DNA from: 39-52-133 sp036523795
GTDB taxonomy: Bacteria; Pseudomonadota; Gammaproteobacteria; Burkholderiales; Gallionellaceae
Length of the DNA stretch: 64,000 bases
Assembly: GCA_036523795.1 (NCBI GenBank)
Contig: DATDDN010000057.1
Coordinates: forward strand, 9,568-73,567
Reading direction: 5' to 3'
A model generated the notes under the pieces. That model ran no database searches, had not been told where the DNA came from, and saw only the letters and a program-made list of their open reading frames with translations. A program made the translations under genes and the position numbers. Positions 8,336 to 16,506 of this stretch are shown in pieces (positions within the stretch are counted from its first letter, which is position 1; the number at the start of each line of letters is the position of its first letter).

Positions 8336-8916
8336 CCGTCGGGGGTTGCCCGACAGCAAGTTACCTTTCTTGTCTTGCCAAGAAAGGTAACCCAAAGAAG
8401 GCGTCCCCACGATAGCCGCCCCTGCGGGGTCCCCTCGCTCAGGCAGAAACAAGCGGGGCTGCGCAACTCGCCCTAGCAGCTCGCACACACCGCGAGCTGC
8501 CGCGGAGCTCAAACAGTGCTCGCCTACCCCTCCGCTTGTTTCTGCCTGATCGAGGCGGCTCTCAAGGGGGAATTAAAATCAACTGAAGTGTGGTGTGCGC
8601 GTCGCGCACGCCTTCATTCGAGAGCTGTAGCGTGGGCGGAGCCCACGCTACAGCGAATGGTTTTGGTTTTGATTTTCCATCCCCTTATCCGCCACCGAGT
8701 AGCACAGGCGGGTCAGGGGGGGGTCGGCGAGGACTGTCTGAGCTCCGCGGCAGGTCGCGGGGTGTGCGGCCTGCTAGGGCGAGTTCCGCAGCCGCCTGGC
8801 CCGCCGAGCAACGCAGGGAACCTCGAAGAGGTGGCGGATCGGGGTCGCCTTTTCTTGGGTTACTTTCTTTTGGCGAAGCAAAAGAAAGTGACTAGCTGTC
8901 GGGCTACCCCCGACGG
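8336..8916 (+). repeat. Large nested-palindrome intergenic element, copy A
   Basis: A ~580-bp non-coding element with two diverged ~230-bp arms in inverted orientation around a core. Each end has GTCGGG/CCCGAC (8338-8343 with 8349-8354, and 8898-8903 with 8909-8914). Next to it is a long stem (8361-8372 with 8379-8390; 8859-8872 with 8879-8892). The left arm holds a 17-bp stem, 8440-8456 with 8532-8548, enclosing a 9-bp stem, 8476-8484 with 8492-8500. The core holds small (8595-8609) and large (13-bp, 8625-8637 with 8641-8653) hairpins. Open frames across it follow the palindromes and are not credible genes. A second copy is at 31991-32552. It fills most of the gene-free interval 8137-8944. 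Confidence 0.9.
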
Positions 8917-8944
8917 TTTTGCTTTCAGTTGCTTTGAGAGTTAC

Positions 8945-9472
8945 CTATAGGATACCGGGCGCACTACTCTTGTCACTGGGCTGCTGACTGAATTTCATGC
9001 TCTGGCACAGCGGCGCACCTCTTTCATTGATGGTGTCAACCACGGCCAGGTTTTGCACAATCTTGAAGCGTCTTCCGCTTACTTCTACCCAAAAGATCAC
9101 CTTGTCTTGGCCTACATAGTTCGGCTCAGCTTCGTAGCTATAGATGTGATTTGCAGCGCTTCGCAATACAATTCTTCCGTGTATTGGCACTTCGAGTACG
9201 CCGGATTTTATTGAGGCATTCACCTCATTGGGCACATTAAAATCATGACCAGTCCATGCGTAGCCCAAGTGTTCCAGAACAACTGGAAGCAACGGCATGG
9301 AATTAAATGCTGACTTGGCGTAGAACTTTGCGTTGCCAACATCCTGACATCCGGTAAAAGTTTTTTCGAACTGTGGCGCAATGACAGATGGTGCTGCTGG
9401 CGCAGGCGCTTGAGCAATGACTATTGTCTGACCTTGTGGTGGTGCGGGCGGAATGTCGATAGGCAACATCAT
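8945..9472 (-). CDS. Hypothetical protein
   Basis: A 175-residue protein read from tandem ATGs at 9472 and 9469. The N-terminus is Pro/Ala-rich (about residues 8-35) without a clear signal peptide. The central part has alternating hydrophobic residues that look like a small beta-sandwich, with Tyr-Val-Gly-Gln-Asp-Lys-Val-x-Phe-x-Val near residue 130, a pattern seen in cadherin/Ig-like extracellular domains. Two cysteines flank this region. No family was assigned. It lies between the large repeat and the SDR gene, with AT-richer codons than the block to its right. Expression is uncertain. Confidence 0.5.
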   Translation of the reverse strand: MMLPIDIPPAPPQGQTIVIAQAPAPAAPSVIAPQFEKTFTGCQDVGNAKFYAKSAFNSMPLLPVVLEHLGYAWTGHDFNVPNEVNASIKSGVLEVPIHGRIVLRSAANHIYSYEAEPNYVGQDKVIFWVEVSGRRFKIVQNLAVVDTINERGAPLCQSMKFSQQPSDKSSAPGIL

Positions 9473-9491
9473 CTACTCACTTAAGCTTGCA

Positions 9492-10256
9492 TCAAATAAA
9501 CTTCCGCGGCTTATGCGGCGCCTTGCTAAACGCCCAGTCATACAGCCAATTCGGCAACAACTTCAGCAACCTCCCCACCAACCCCATCTGCCACGGCACC
9601 ACCGCAAACGAACTCCCCCGCTGGATCACCCGCACGATGCGCCGCGCCCCTTCGTTTGCCTCCAGGATGAACGGCATGGCGTAGGTATTGACGTCGGTCA
9701 TCGGCGTCTTGATGTAGCCGGGGCAGATGGTCACCACCCTGATGTTGTCCTTGCGCAGTTCCACACGCAGGCTCTCCAGGTAGGAGATGGCGGCTGCCTT
9801 GGAGGCGGAATAGGCCTCGGACCCGGGCAGGCCGCGGAAGCCGGCCACGCTGGCGATGCCCACCAGCTTGCCGTGGCCGGCGCTGCGCATCGCTGCGATG
9901 AAGGGGTGGAAGGTTTTCACCATGCCCATCACGTTGACGTCCATCACGTGCTGGAAGGCGGGGATGTCTTCGGCGTATTCGGTGAGTGTGCCGCGGCTGA
10001 CGCCGGCATTGGCGATGACGATGTCGGGTACGCCGGCCTTGGCGATGAAGTCGTGCGCCGCGGCCTGCAGGGCAGTGCCGTCACGCACGTCCAGCGCGTA
10101 GCAGTGCACCTGATGCGGAAACTGTGTGGCGAGGGTGTGCAGCAGTTCGGCTCGACGGGCAAAGGCCCCTATCGTGGCGCCCTGGCGCAGGTAGTGCTGT
10201 GCCAGGGCCAAGCCGATGCCGCTGGACGCGCCGCTGATCACGACGCGCAGGGACAT
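9492..10256 (-). CDS. SDR family oxidoreductase
   Basis: A 254-residue classical short-chain dehydrogenase/reductase. The NAD(P)-binding Gly-Ala-Ser-Ser-Gly-Ile-Gly motif is at residues 9-15 and Asn-Ala-Gly-Val near residue 88. The catalytic Ser is in Ile-Ala-Ser-Val and the Tyr-Ser-Ala-Ser-Lys motif is near residue 150. A Cys-Pro-Gly-Tyr-Ile-Lys-Thr-Pro segment follows. The C-terminal hydrophobic Leu-Leu-Lys-Leu-Leu-Pro-x-Trp stretch suggests membrane association, as in lipid-acting SDRs. The substrate cannot be read from the sequence. Its start overlaps the end of dsbA by one base, so the two are probably co-transcribed. Confidence 0.85.
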   Translation of the reverse strand: MSLRVVISGASSGIGLALAQHYLRQGATIGAFARRAELLHTLATQFPHQVHCYALDVRDGTALQAAAHDFIAKAGVPDIVIANAGVSRGTLTEYAEDIPAFQHVMDVNVMGMVKTFHPFIAAMRSAGHGKLVGIASVAGFRGLPGSEAYSASKAAAISYLESLRVELRKDNIRVVTICPGYIKTPMTDVNTYAMPFILEANEGARRIVRVIQRGSSFAVVPWQMGLVGRLLKLLPNWLYDWAFSKAPHKPRKFI

Positions 10257-10867
10257 CAGCGGCGGCCTTTGCGATCCTTGCGGGCGGCTTCGATGGCGGC
10301 ATTGAGCGTGGCGATCATGTCATCCGGCTGCAGACCGGTGATCACGTATTTGCCGTCCACGATCAGGGTGGGGGTGCCGCGGATGCTGAAGGCCTGCATC
10401 ATCTGCTGGGCGCGCATCACCTTGCTCTGTACGCTGAACGAACGGTAGTTGTCGCCGAATGCCTTGCCGTCCACGCCATGCTTGCTTACAAATGCGGTGA
10501 CGGCAGCTTCGTCGCTGAGGTCGATGTTGTCCACGTTCCAGGCTTTGTACAGCGCGTCATGCAGCTGCTTCTGCTGGCCCATGGCCTCCAGCGCGTAATA
10601 GGTATAGGCCATGGATTGCCAGCCCGGATTGAACACGGTGGGCACGAATTCCAGCTCCACGTCGTGCGGCTTCTTCTTTTCCCACGCGCTCAGTTCAGGG
10701 TGCAGGTGGTAACAGTGCGAGCAACCATAGAAGAAGAATTCGAGCACTTCGATCTTGTTGCCGCTGTGGGTGGGCTGCGGGTTGTTGAGCGTGCCGAATT
10801 GGCCGGCCTGGGCCTGGCTGAAGCAGAGCAGGGCCAGTACTACGAAAAGCTGTTTGATCAATTTCAC
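10256..10867 (-). CDS. dsbA: Thiol:disulfide interchange protein DsbA
   Basis: A 203-residue periplasmic thioredoxin-fold oxidase. The signal peptide ends in Ala-Gln-Ala near residue 21. The redox active site is Cys49-Ser-His-Cys52, and the cis-proline loop Gly-Thr-Pro-Thr is near residue 168. DsbA introduces disulfides into exported proteins and is re-oxidised by DsbB, which is not in the window. The start is a GTG at 10867 with a GGAG ribosome-binding site. Gene order argS, SPOR protein, dsbA on one strand is common in betaproteobacteria. Confidence 0.93.
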   Translation of the reverse strand: MKLIKQLFVVLALLCFSQAQAGQFGTLNNPQPTHSGNKIEVLEFFFYGCSHCYHLHPELSAWEKKKPHDVELEFVPTVFNPGWQSMAYTYYALEAMGQQKQLHDALYKAWNVDNIDLSDEAAVTAFVSKHGVDGKAFGDNYRSFSVQSKVMRAQQMMQAFSIRGTPTLIVDGKYVITGLQPDDMIATLNAAIEAARKDRKGRR

Positions 10868-10913
10868 GTCGTTCTCCAGATGTCAGTAGTGGTCATGGGT
10901 TGCAGCAACAAAC

Positions 10914-11558
10914 TCATTGCGCCCGTATTGGAGCAGCATTGATGCCGTTTTGTTTCAGCGTATTCAATGCGGCATTCATCTCGTCGGCGCCGTGATAGGG
11001 GCCGAGACGCACGCGGTACCACACGCCCTTGTCGGGGATGTTGGCGGGTTGTACGTTGGCTTCCATGCCGAGCAGGGCCAGTTTGGCCTTTACCTTGTCG
11101 GCGTCGTTCACATTGGTGAAGGAGCCGGCCTGCAGGTAATAGGTGGCCTTGCTGTCGGCCGGCCTGGTTGGGCTGACGGCAGAAGCGGGCGCATGCGGCA
11201 CGGGCGCGGGTTTGCTGACGGTCGGGGCGGGCGCCGGTTTCTCCGTCTTCCTGCCCGGCTTGCCGTTATCCTGCTTGTCGGGCAGCTCCCTGTAGAACTC
11301 GAAGCGCGCCTTGTCTTCGGCAGGCTTGGGGGCGGGTCTGGAAGGAGCGGTGGGAGGTTTCTTTTCCGGCTCGGGGGCGGGCTTGGGCGCTTCGCGCACT
11401 TCCCTCGGCGCCAGCGTCACCGGCGTCTTCTTCATGATCAGCAACGCGATGCCGCCGGCGATCGCCAGGCCCAGCACGATGCCCAGCATGATGGCGGCGA
11501 AGATGGGAAAGCCACCGCCGTTGTTGCCACCGCCAGAACGCGAACTGTTTTTGCTCAT
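10914..11558 (-). CDS. SPOR domain-containing membrane protein
   Basis: A 214-residue bitopic protein in FtsN-like layout. A short cytoplasmic Ser/Gly-rich tail is followed by one transmembrane helix (about residues 18-42), a long Pro/Lys/Ala-rich periplasmic linker (about 50-140) and a C-terminal SPOR domain (about 138-212) with Tyr-Leu-Gln-Ala-Gly-Ser-Phe and Val-Arg-Leu-Gly-Pro-Tyr. SPOR domains bind septal glycan lacking stem peptides. It lies between argS and dsbA. Identity as FtsN itself is not certain, since the essential short periplasmic helices of FtsN could not be recognised. Confidence 0.88.
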   Translation of the reverse strand: MSKNSSRSGGGNNGGGFPIFAAIMLGIVLGLAIAGGIALLIMKKTPVTLAPREVREAPKPAPEPEKKPPTAPSRPAPKPAEDKARFEFYRELPDKQDNGKPGRKTEKPAPAPTVSKPAPVPHAPASAVSPTRPADSKATYYLQAGSFTNVNDADKVKAKLALLGMEANVQPANIPDKGVWYRVRLGPYHGADEMNAALNTLKQNGINAAPIRAQ

Positions 11559-11594
11559 GTCATTCCCTTAACGTTTCGGGCAAGCCCGTGCCTG

Positions 11595-13277
11595 TTACAT
11601 CTTTTCCGGTGCGGATACGCCCAGCAGGGCAAGGCCGTTGCGCATCACCTGCGCAGTGGCGGCGATCAGCGCCAGGCGTGCCAGCTTGAGCGCCTCATCC
11701 TCGACCAGGAAGCGCGAGGCATTATAGTAGCTGTGAAAATCGGCGGCCAATTCTTTCAGGTAGAAGGCCACCAGGTGCGGCGCCAGGTCGGTTGCCGCGT
11801 TCTCCACCACCTGCGGGAAGTCGATCAGGCGCTGCAGCAGCACGCTCTCGTAGTCGCTGTCCAGGCGGCTGAAGTCGGCGCCATGCAGAGCCGCATGGTC
11901 GCCGCCCCACTGCGACAGCACGCTGTACACGCGGGCATGGGCGTACTGGATGTAGTACACCGGGTTTTCATTGCTCTGCGATTTGGCCAGGTCGATGTCG
12001 AACACCAGCTGGGTGTCGGGGTGGCGCGCGGCGAGGAAGTAGCGCGTGGCATCGCAGCCCACTTCGTCGATCAGGTCGCGCAGCGTCACGTAGCTGCCGG
12101 CGCGCTTGGAGATCTTCACCTCCTCGCCGTTCTTCAACACCGTCACCATCTGGTGCAGCACGTATTCCGGCCAGCCCTTGGGGATGCCCACGTCCAGCGC
12201 CTGCAGGCCGGCACGCACGCGCGTGATGGTGCTGTGGTGGTCGGCACCCTGCTCGTTGATCACGCGGGTGAAGCCGCGCCGCCACTTGTCCAGGTGGTAG
12301 GCCACGTCCGGCACGAAGTAGGTGTAGCCGCCCTCGCGCTTGCGCATCACGCGGTCCTTGTCGTCGCCGAAATCCGTGGTGCGCAGCCACAGCGCGTCAT
12401 CCTGTTCGTAGGTGTGGCCGCTCTTCACCAGCGCATTCACCGTTTCTTCCACCTTGCCGTTGGTGTAAAGGGCGGATTCCAGCGAAAACACGTCGAACTC
12501 CACGCCGAAGGCGCGCAGGTCGAGGTCCTGCTCGCGGCGCAGGTAGGCCACGGCAAAGTGCCGGATGGCTTCGGCATCGTCCACATCGCCCTTGCCGGTG
12601 ATGTGCTGGTCGTCCGCCTCCACCGTTTCCTTGGCCATGTACGACTTGGCCACGTCGATGATGTAGTCGCCGCGGTAGCCGTCTTCAGGCCAGGAGGGGT
12701 CGTCCGGGGTGATGGCCTTGCAGCGCAGCTGCACCGAACGGGTCAGGTTGTCGATCTGCTGGCCGGCGTCGTTGTAATAGAACTCGCGCGTCACGTTCCA
12801 GCCGGCGGCATGCAGCACGCGGCACAGGCAATCGCCCACCGCCGCGCCGCGGCCATGGCCGACGTGCAGCGGGCCGGTGGGGTTGGCGGAGACGAATTCC
12901 ACGCCCACCTTGCGCCCGGCGCCTGTGTGCACGTGGCCATAGCCGATGCCGGCGTGCAGGATGGCCTGCACCACGGATTGTTTGGCGGCCGTGGCAATGA
13001 ACACGTTGATGAAGCCGGCGCCGGCGATTTCCAGCTTGCCCACCACGTCAGAGGCGGGCAGGGCGTCGATCAGCGCCTGGGCGATTTCGCGCGGCGGCCG
13101 CTTCAGCGGACGCGCCAGCTGCATGGCCAGGTTGCAGGCATAGTCGCCGTGCTGTGCCTGCTTGGGACGCTCCAGCACGATGGGCAGCTGGCCTGCATGT
13201 TCGGGGGCCACGCGGGTCAGGGCTTGGGAAAACAGTTCGGTGAGGTGGAGTTTGAAATTGGATACAGCGGCAGTCAT
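11595..13277 (-). CDS. argS: Arginyl-tRNA synthetase
   Basis: A 560-residue class Ia synthetase of normal length. It shows an N-terminal Add-1 domain and the HIGH-type motif in Asn-Pro-Thr-Gly-Pro-Leu-His-Val-Gly-His-Gly (about residues 130-140). A KMSKR-equivalent Lys-Ile-Ser-Lys-Arg-Ala-Gly lies near residue 393, and a C-terminal anticodon-binding DALR domain starts around residue 440. It charges tRNA(Arg). It is the first gene of the minus-strand argS-SPOR-dsbA-SDR group and is divergent from the GGDEF-EAL gene. Confidence 0.97.
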   Translation of the reverse strand: MTAAVSNFKLHLTELFSQALTRVAPEHAGQLPIVLERPKQAQHGDYACNLAMQLARPLKRPPREIAQALIDALPASDVVGKLEIAGAGFINVFIATAAKQSVVQAILHAGIGYGHVHTGAGRKVGVEFVSANPTGPLHVGHGRGAAVGDCLCRVLHAAGWNVTREFYYNDAGQQIDNLTRSVQLRCKAITPDDPSWPEDGYRGDYIIDVAKSYMAKETVEADDQHITGKGDVDDAEAIRHFAVAYLRREQDLDLRAFGVEFDVFSLESALYTNGKVEETVNALVKSGHTYEQDDALWLRTTDFGDDKDRVMRKREGGYTYFVPDVAYHLDKWRRGFTRVINEQGADHHSTITRVRAGLQALDVGIPKGWPEYVLHQMVTVLKNGEEVKISKRAGSYVTLRDLIDEVGCDATRYFLAARHPDTQLVFDIDLAKSQSNENPVYYIQYAHARVYSVLSQWGGDHAALHGADFSRLDSDYESVLLQRLIDFPQVVENAATDLAPHLVAFYLKELAADFHSYYNASRFLVEDEALKLARLALIAATAQVMRNGLALLGVSAPEKM

Positions 13278-13465
13278 GAGGCGATACCTTCAAAAGAGGC
13301 GCGGATTATAGCATTTCGGCCATCTGCCACGACGCATCCGGTGTTGCTGGCGTGGCTGGCGAAATGCTGCTAGATTAGCCATAGCCGGAGAGTGGGATTG
13401 CCGGTATGCCGCGGCGCCCGCGCCGGATTTGCCCGCCAGTGGGCGCTCGATTCCAGGGGCTTGCA

Positions 13466-15790
13466 ATGAATTGCCGTGTCGAGTCAGCAGGGCCTGAACT
13501 GTCCCACCACACCTCGTTCGTCAGGCGCCTGACCGCGGGCGCGCTGCTGCTCAATCTGTTCATCGTAGTCATGATCGCCGTCTCGCTGCGCCAGAGCTAC
13601 GTGCAATACCACCAGGCCGCCGAGAACTCGGCACGCAATTTCGCCCATCTGCTGGAAGAAGAGATCAGCGGCGACCTGGGCAAGATCGACATGGTGTTGC
13701 AGGGCACGGCCGACGAGGCGTCGCGCCAGCTCGCAAGCGGCGGCATCGACCGCAAGCGGCTGGACACCTATCTGCAACGCCAGTTGCAGCGCTTGCCGGA
13801 GGCGATCAGTCTGCGCATAGCCGACAGGGCTGGCTGGGTGAAATATGGCCCCGGTGTCGACGGCAGGACCATGGTCAATGTCTCCGACCGTGAATATTTC
13901 AAGCTCCAGCGCGATGCATCCGGGTCGCGCCTGGTGATTGCCCACCCGCTGCTGGCGCGCATCAGCAACGAGTGGACGATTCCGATGTCGCGCCCCATCA
14001 GCAGTGCCGATGGCAGCTTCGCCGGCGTGGCGTATGTCAATTTTTCGATGAAGCACCTGTCCGACACTTTCTCCAATATGGATCTGGGGAAACACGGGGC
14101 GGTGGCGCTGTTCAATACCGGCCTGGAGCTGTTTGCACGCTACCCGGAGCCGCAGGGGGAGGGCAGCTTTGTGGGTGCAAAGCTCAGCTCGAAGGAGCTG
14201 TCGAGCCTGATGCAGCAAGAGATCACAGATGCGACTTACCGCACGGTCTCCAGCGTGGACGGGGTTGCGCGCCTCTATTCGTACCGGAAGCTGGAAGGCC
14301 TTCCGCTCTACGCAATGGTCGGCTTGGCCGAACAGGATTACCTGGCCGGCTGGTGGCGGGAGGTGGCGAAAATGTCGTCGCTCGGCGTGCTGTTCGCGCT
14401 GGTCACACTGTGGCTGACCTGGCTGGCCAGGCGTGCCTGGACCCGCCAGGAGCAGGCGATGCAGTCGCTGCAGAAGAGCGAGGCGCAGGTCAAATTCATG
14501 GCTGCGCATGATGTGCTGACCAGTCTGCCCAACCGCCTGCTGGCGCGTGAGCGTTTCGAGCTCGCCGCCTCGTTCGCCGATCGCTCTTCATGCAAGCTGG
14601 CGTTCATCTGCCTGGATCTGGATAACTTCAAGTCCATCAACGATTCGCTCGGCCACAGCGTGGGGGATGCAACCCTCAAGATTGTGGCGCAGCGCCTGCA
14701 GGAGTGTGTGCGTGACACCGACACCGTCAGCCGGCAGGGCGGCGACGAATTCCTGCTGCTGTTGTCCGATCTGGGCGACCTCGATGCAGTCGGCATCGTG
14801 GTGGAAAGCATCCTGCGCTGCATGGCCGTGCCGTTCGAGGCGGGCAATACGGAGTTCTCCACTTCCGTTTCCATGGGCGTGGCCATGTATCCGGAAGACG
14901 GGCGTGATTTCGAGACGCTGCTCAAGAAAGCCGATGCGGCCATGTACCAGGCCAAGGCGGCGGGCCGCAATACCTACCAGTTTTTTGCGGCGCAGATGAA
15001 TGCCGATGTGGACGATCATCTGCGCTTGCGTCATGGCCTGCGCCAGGCGCTGGAGCGCGACGAGCTTGAGCTGCATTACCAGCCGCAAGTCCACCTTTCC
15101 AGCGGCAAGGTGGTGGGTGCGGAAGCATTGCTGCGCTGGAATCATCCCGAGATGGGCATGATTCCGCCCGCGCGCTTTATTCCGGTGGCTGAAGATTGCG
15201 GCCTGATCGTGCAGATCGGCGACTGGGTGCTGCTTGAGGCCTGTCGACAGGCGGCAGCGTGGCGTGAAGCCGGCCTGCCTGAGCTGGTGATGGCGGTGAA
15301 CGTGTCCTCGGTGCAATTCCAGCGCCATAGCCTGGAGCGCAGCGTCATCCAGGCGCTGGTCGACTCCGGGCTGGCGCCCGGCAGCCTGGAACTGGAATTG
15401 ACCGAGTCCGTGCTGATCCAGGAGGATGGCGAGACCGTGTTGAAGTCTATCCAGCGCCTCAAATCGCTGGGCCTGCAGCTTTCCATCGATGACTTTGGTA
15501 CGGGCTATTCCAGCCTGTCTTACCTCAAGCGCTTTGCGGTGGACAAGCTGAAAATCGACCGCACCTTCGTGCGCGACATGGCGGATGATCCTAATGATGC
15601 CGCCATCGTGCAGGCCATCATCCAGATGGCGCGTACGCTCAACCTCAAGACCATCGCAGAAGGCGTGGAGAACGAGCATCAGCTGGCCATTCTGGGGCTG
15701 CAGAAATGCGACGAGGTGCAAGGCTACTATTTTGCGCGTCCGCTGCCGGCGAACGAGTTCGAACAGTTTCTGCGTATGCGCATGGAATAA
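13466..15790 (+). CDS. Membrane receptor with GGDEF and EAL domains
   Basis: A 774-residue bifunctional cyclic-di-GMP enzyme candidate. Two transmembrane helices (about residues 20-42 and 290-312) bracket a periplasmic dCache-like sensor. The GGDEF domain keeps the intact Gly-Gly-Asp-Glu-Phe site and an Arg-Asp-Thr-Asp inhibitory site five residues before it. The EAL domain keeps Glu-Ala-Leu-Leu-Arg-Trp, Asp-Asp-Phe-Gly-Thr-Gly-Tyr, Lys-Ile-Asp and Glu-Gly-Val-Glu. Both activities are therefore possible. The ATG at 13466, behind an AGGGG box, was chosen over an in-frame ATG at 13406, because the extra 20 residues are Arg/Pro-rich and unlike a membrane-protein start. Confidence 0.92.
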   Translation: MNCRVESAGPELSHHTSFVRRLTAGALLLNLFIVVMIAVSLRQSYVQYHQAAENSARNFAHLLEEEISGDLGKIDMVLQGTADEASRQLASGGIDRKRLDTYLQRQLQRLPEAISLRIADRAGWVKYGPGVDGRTMVNVSDREYFKLQRDASGSRLVIAHPLLARISNEWTIPMSRPISSADGSFAGVAYVNFSMKHLSDTFSNMDLGKHGAVALFNTGLELFARYPEPQGEGSFVGAKLSSKELSSLMQQEITDATYRTVSSVDGVARLYSYRKLEGLPLYAMVGLAEQDYLAGWWREVAKMSSLGVLFALVTLWLTWLARRAWTRQEQAMQSLQKSEAQVKFMAAHDVLTSLPNRLLARERFELAASFADRSSCKLAFICLDLDNFKSINDSLGHSVGDATLKIVAQRLQECVRDTDTVSRQGGDEFLLLLSDLGDLDAVGIVVESILRCMAVPFEAGNTEFSTSVSMGVAMYPEDGRDFETLLKKADAAMYQAKAAGRNTYQFFAAQMNADVDDHLRLRHGLRQALERDELELHYQPQVHLSSGKVVGAEALLRWNHPEMGMIPPARFIPVAEDCGLIVQIGDWVLLEACRQAAAWREAGLPELVMAVNVSSVQFQRHSLERSVIQALVDSGLAPGSLELELTESVLIQEDGETVLKSIQRLKSLGLQLSIDDFGTGYSSLSYLKRFAVDKLKIDRTFVRDMADDPNDAAIVQAIIQMARTLNLKTIAEGVENEHQLAILGLQKCDEVQGYYFARPLPANEFEQFLRMRME

Positions 15791-15880
15791 ATGCCGCTAC
15801 GTTCCCGCATGTCAATGTGTACTCCGGCACAGGGCTGGCCTACAATCCGCGTCATACTGTTCCGGTAGATGTCTGCAACC

Positions 15881-16446
15881 ATGAAGCGAGCGGCATTGCT
15901 GTTGTGCGTGGCCCTGTTGTGCATGTCGGTGCCGAGCCTGGGCGATGAGCGGCATGACGCAGATATTGAAGTGAGCGTGCGCATCGAGGACGAGAACGTC
16001 AGCGTGGATGTGCACTTGCCGGTGGGGCCAGTCGCGAGCTGGCGTGGGCGGTGCTGACCGATTTTGCGCACATGGCCAGCTTTGTGGCCAATGTGCGTGA
16101 GAGCAGGGTGGTGAGTTCGCAGGGCAATGTGCTGGTGATCCAGCAGAGCGGCACGGCGCAATACGGGCCTTTGACCTTCCCGTTTGATTCCACGCGGGAG
16201 ATTCGCCTGACGCCATGGGACAGCATCGAATCGCGCCAGATCAGCGGCAATACACGCAAGATGCTTGGGTTGACGCGGTTGTCGGAGAAGGATGGCATGA
16301 CGCTGGTGGATTACCACGCGGACAGCATACCCGGCCACTGGATCCCGCCGCTGGTCGGCAAGGCCTTTATTGCGCACGAGTTGCGCGAGCAGTTCCAGCA
16401 GATGCGCGACGAGATCCTGCGGCGCAAACAGAGGCTGAATAAATAG
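15881..16446 (+). pseudogene. Frameshifted SRPBCC/polyketide-cyclase-like exported protein
   Basis: The first part encodes a signal peptide (from ATG 15881) and a beta-strand leading into Val-Asp-Val-His-Leu-Pro-Val-Gly. The frame then ends at a TGA near 16056. The +1 frame continues without interruption as Ala-Ser-Arg-Glu-Leu-Ala-Trp-Ala-Val-Leu-Thr-Asp-Phe, the usual first helix of the START/SRPBCC fold, through to a stop at 16446. Adding one G to the run at 16024-16027 would restore a ~189-residue protein. Either the gene is broken in this strain or the base was lost in sequencing. Such proteins bind hydrophobic ligands; the function here is unknown. Confidence 0.75.
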
Positions 16447-16506
16447 AGCGGCGCAGACCGCAGGCAGTGGCAGTTACAGAAAAATAATTACCTGGAGGAA
16501 GGCAGC

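Noticed and set aside
8516..8950. Open frame inside structured repeat copy A
   Set aside because: It follows the palindromes and changes frame and sequence in copy B; no ribosome site and no conserved protein.
10917..13373. 818-codon plus-strand open frame opposite the SPOR gene and argS
   Set aside because: Antisense to argS, whose motifs and length are certain; the reading has the typical His/Val/Gly-rich shadow composition.
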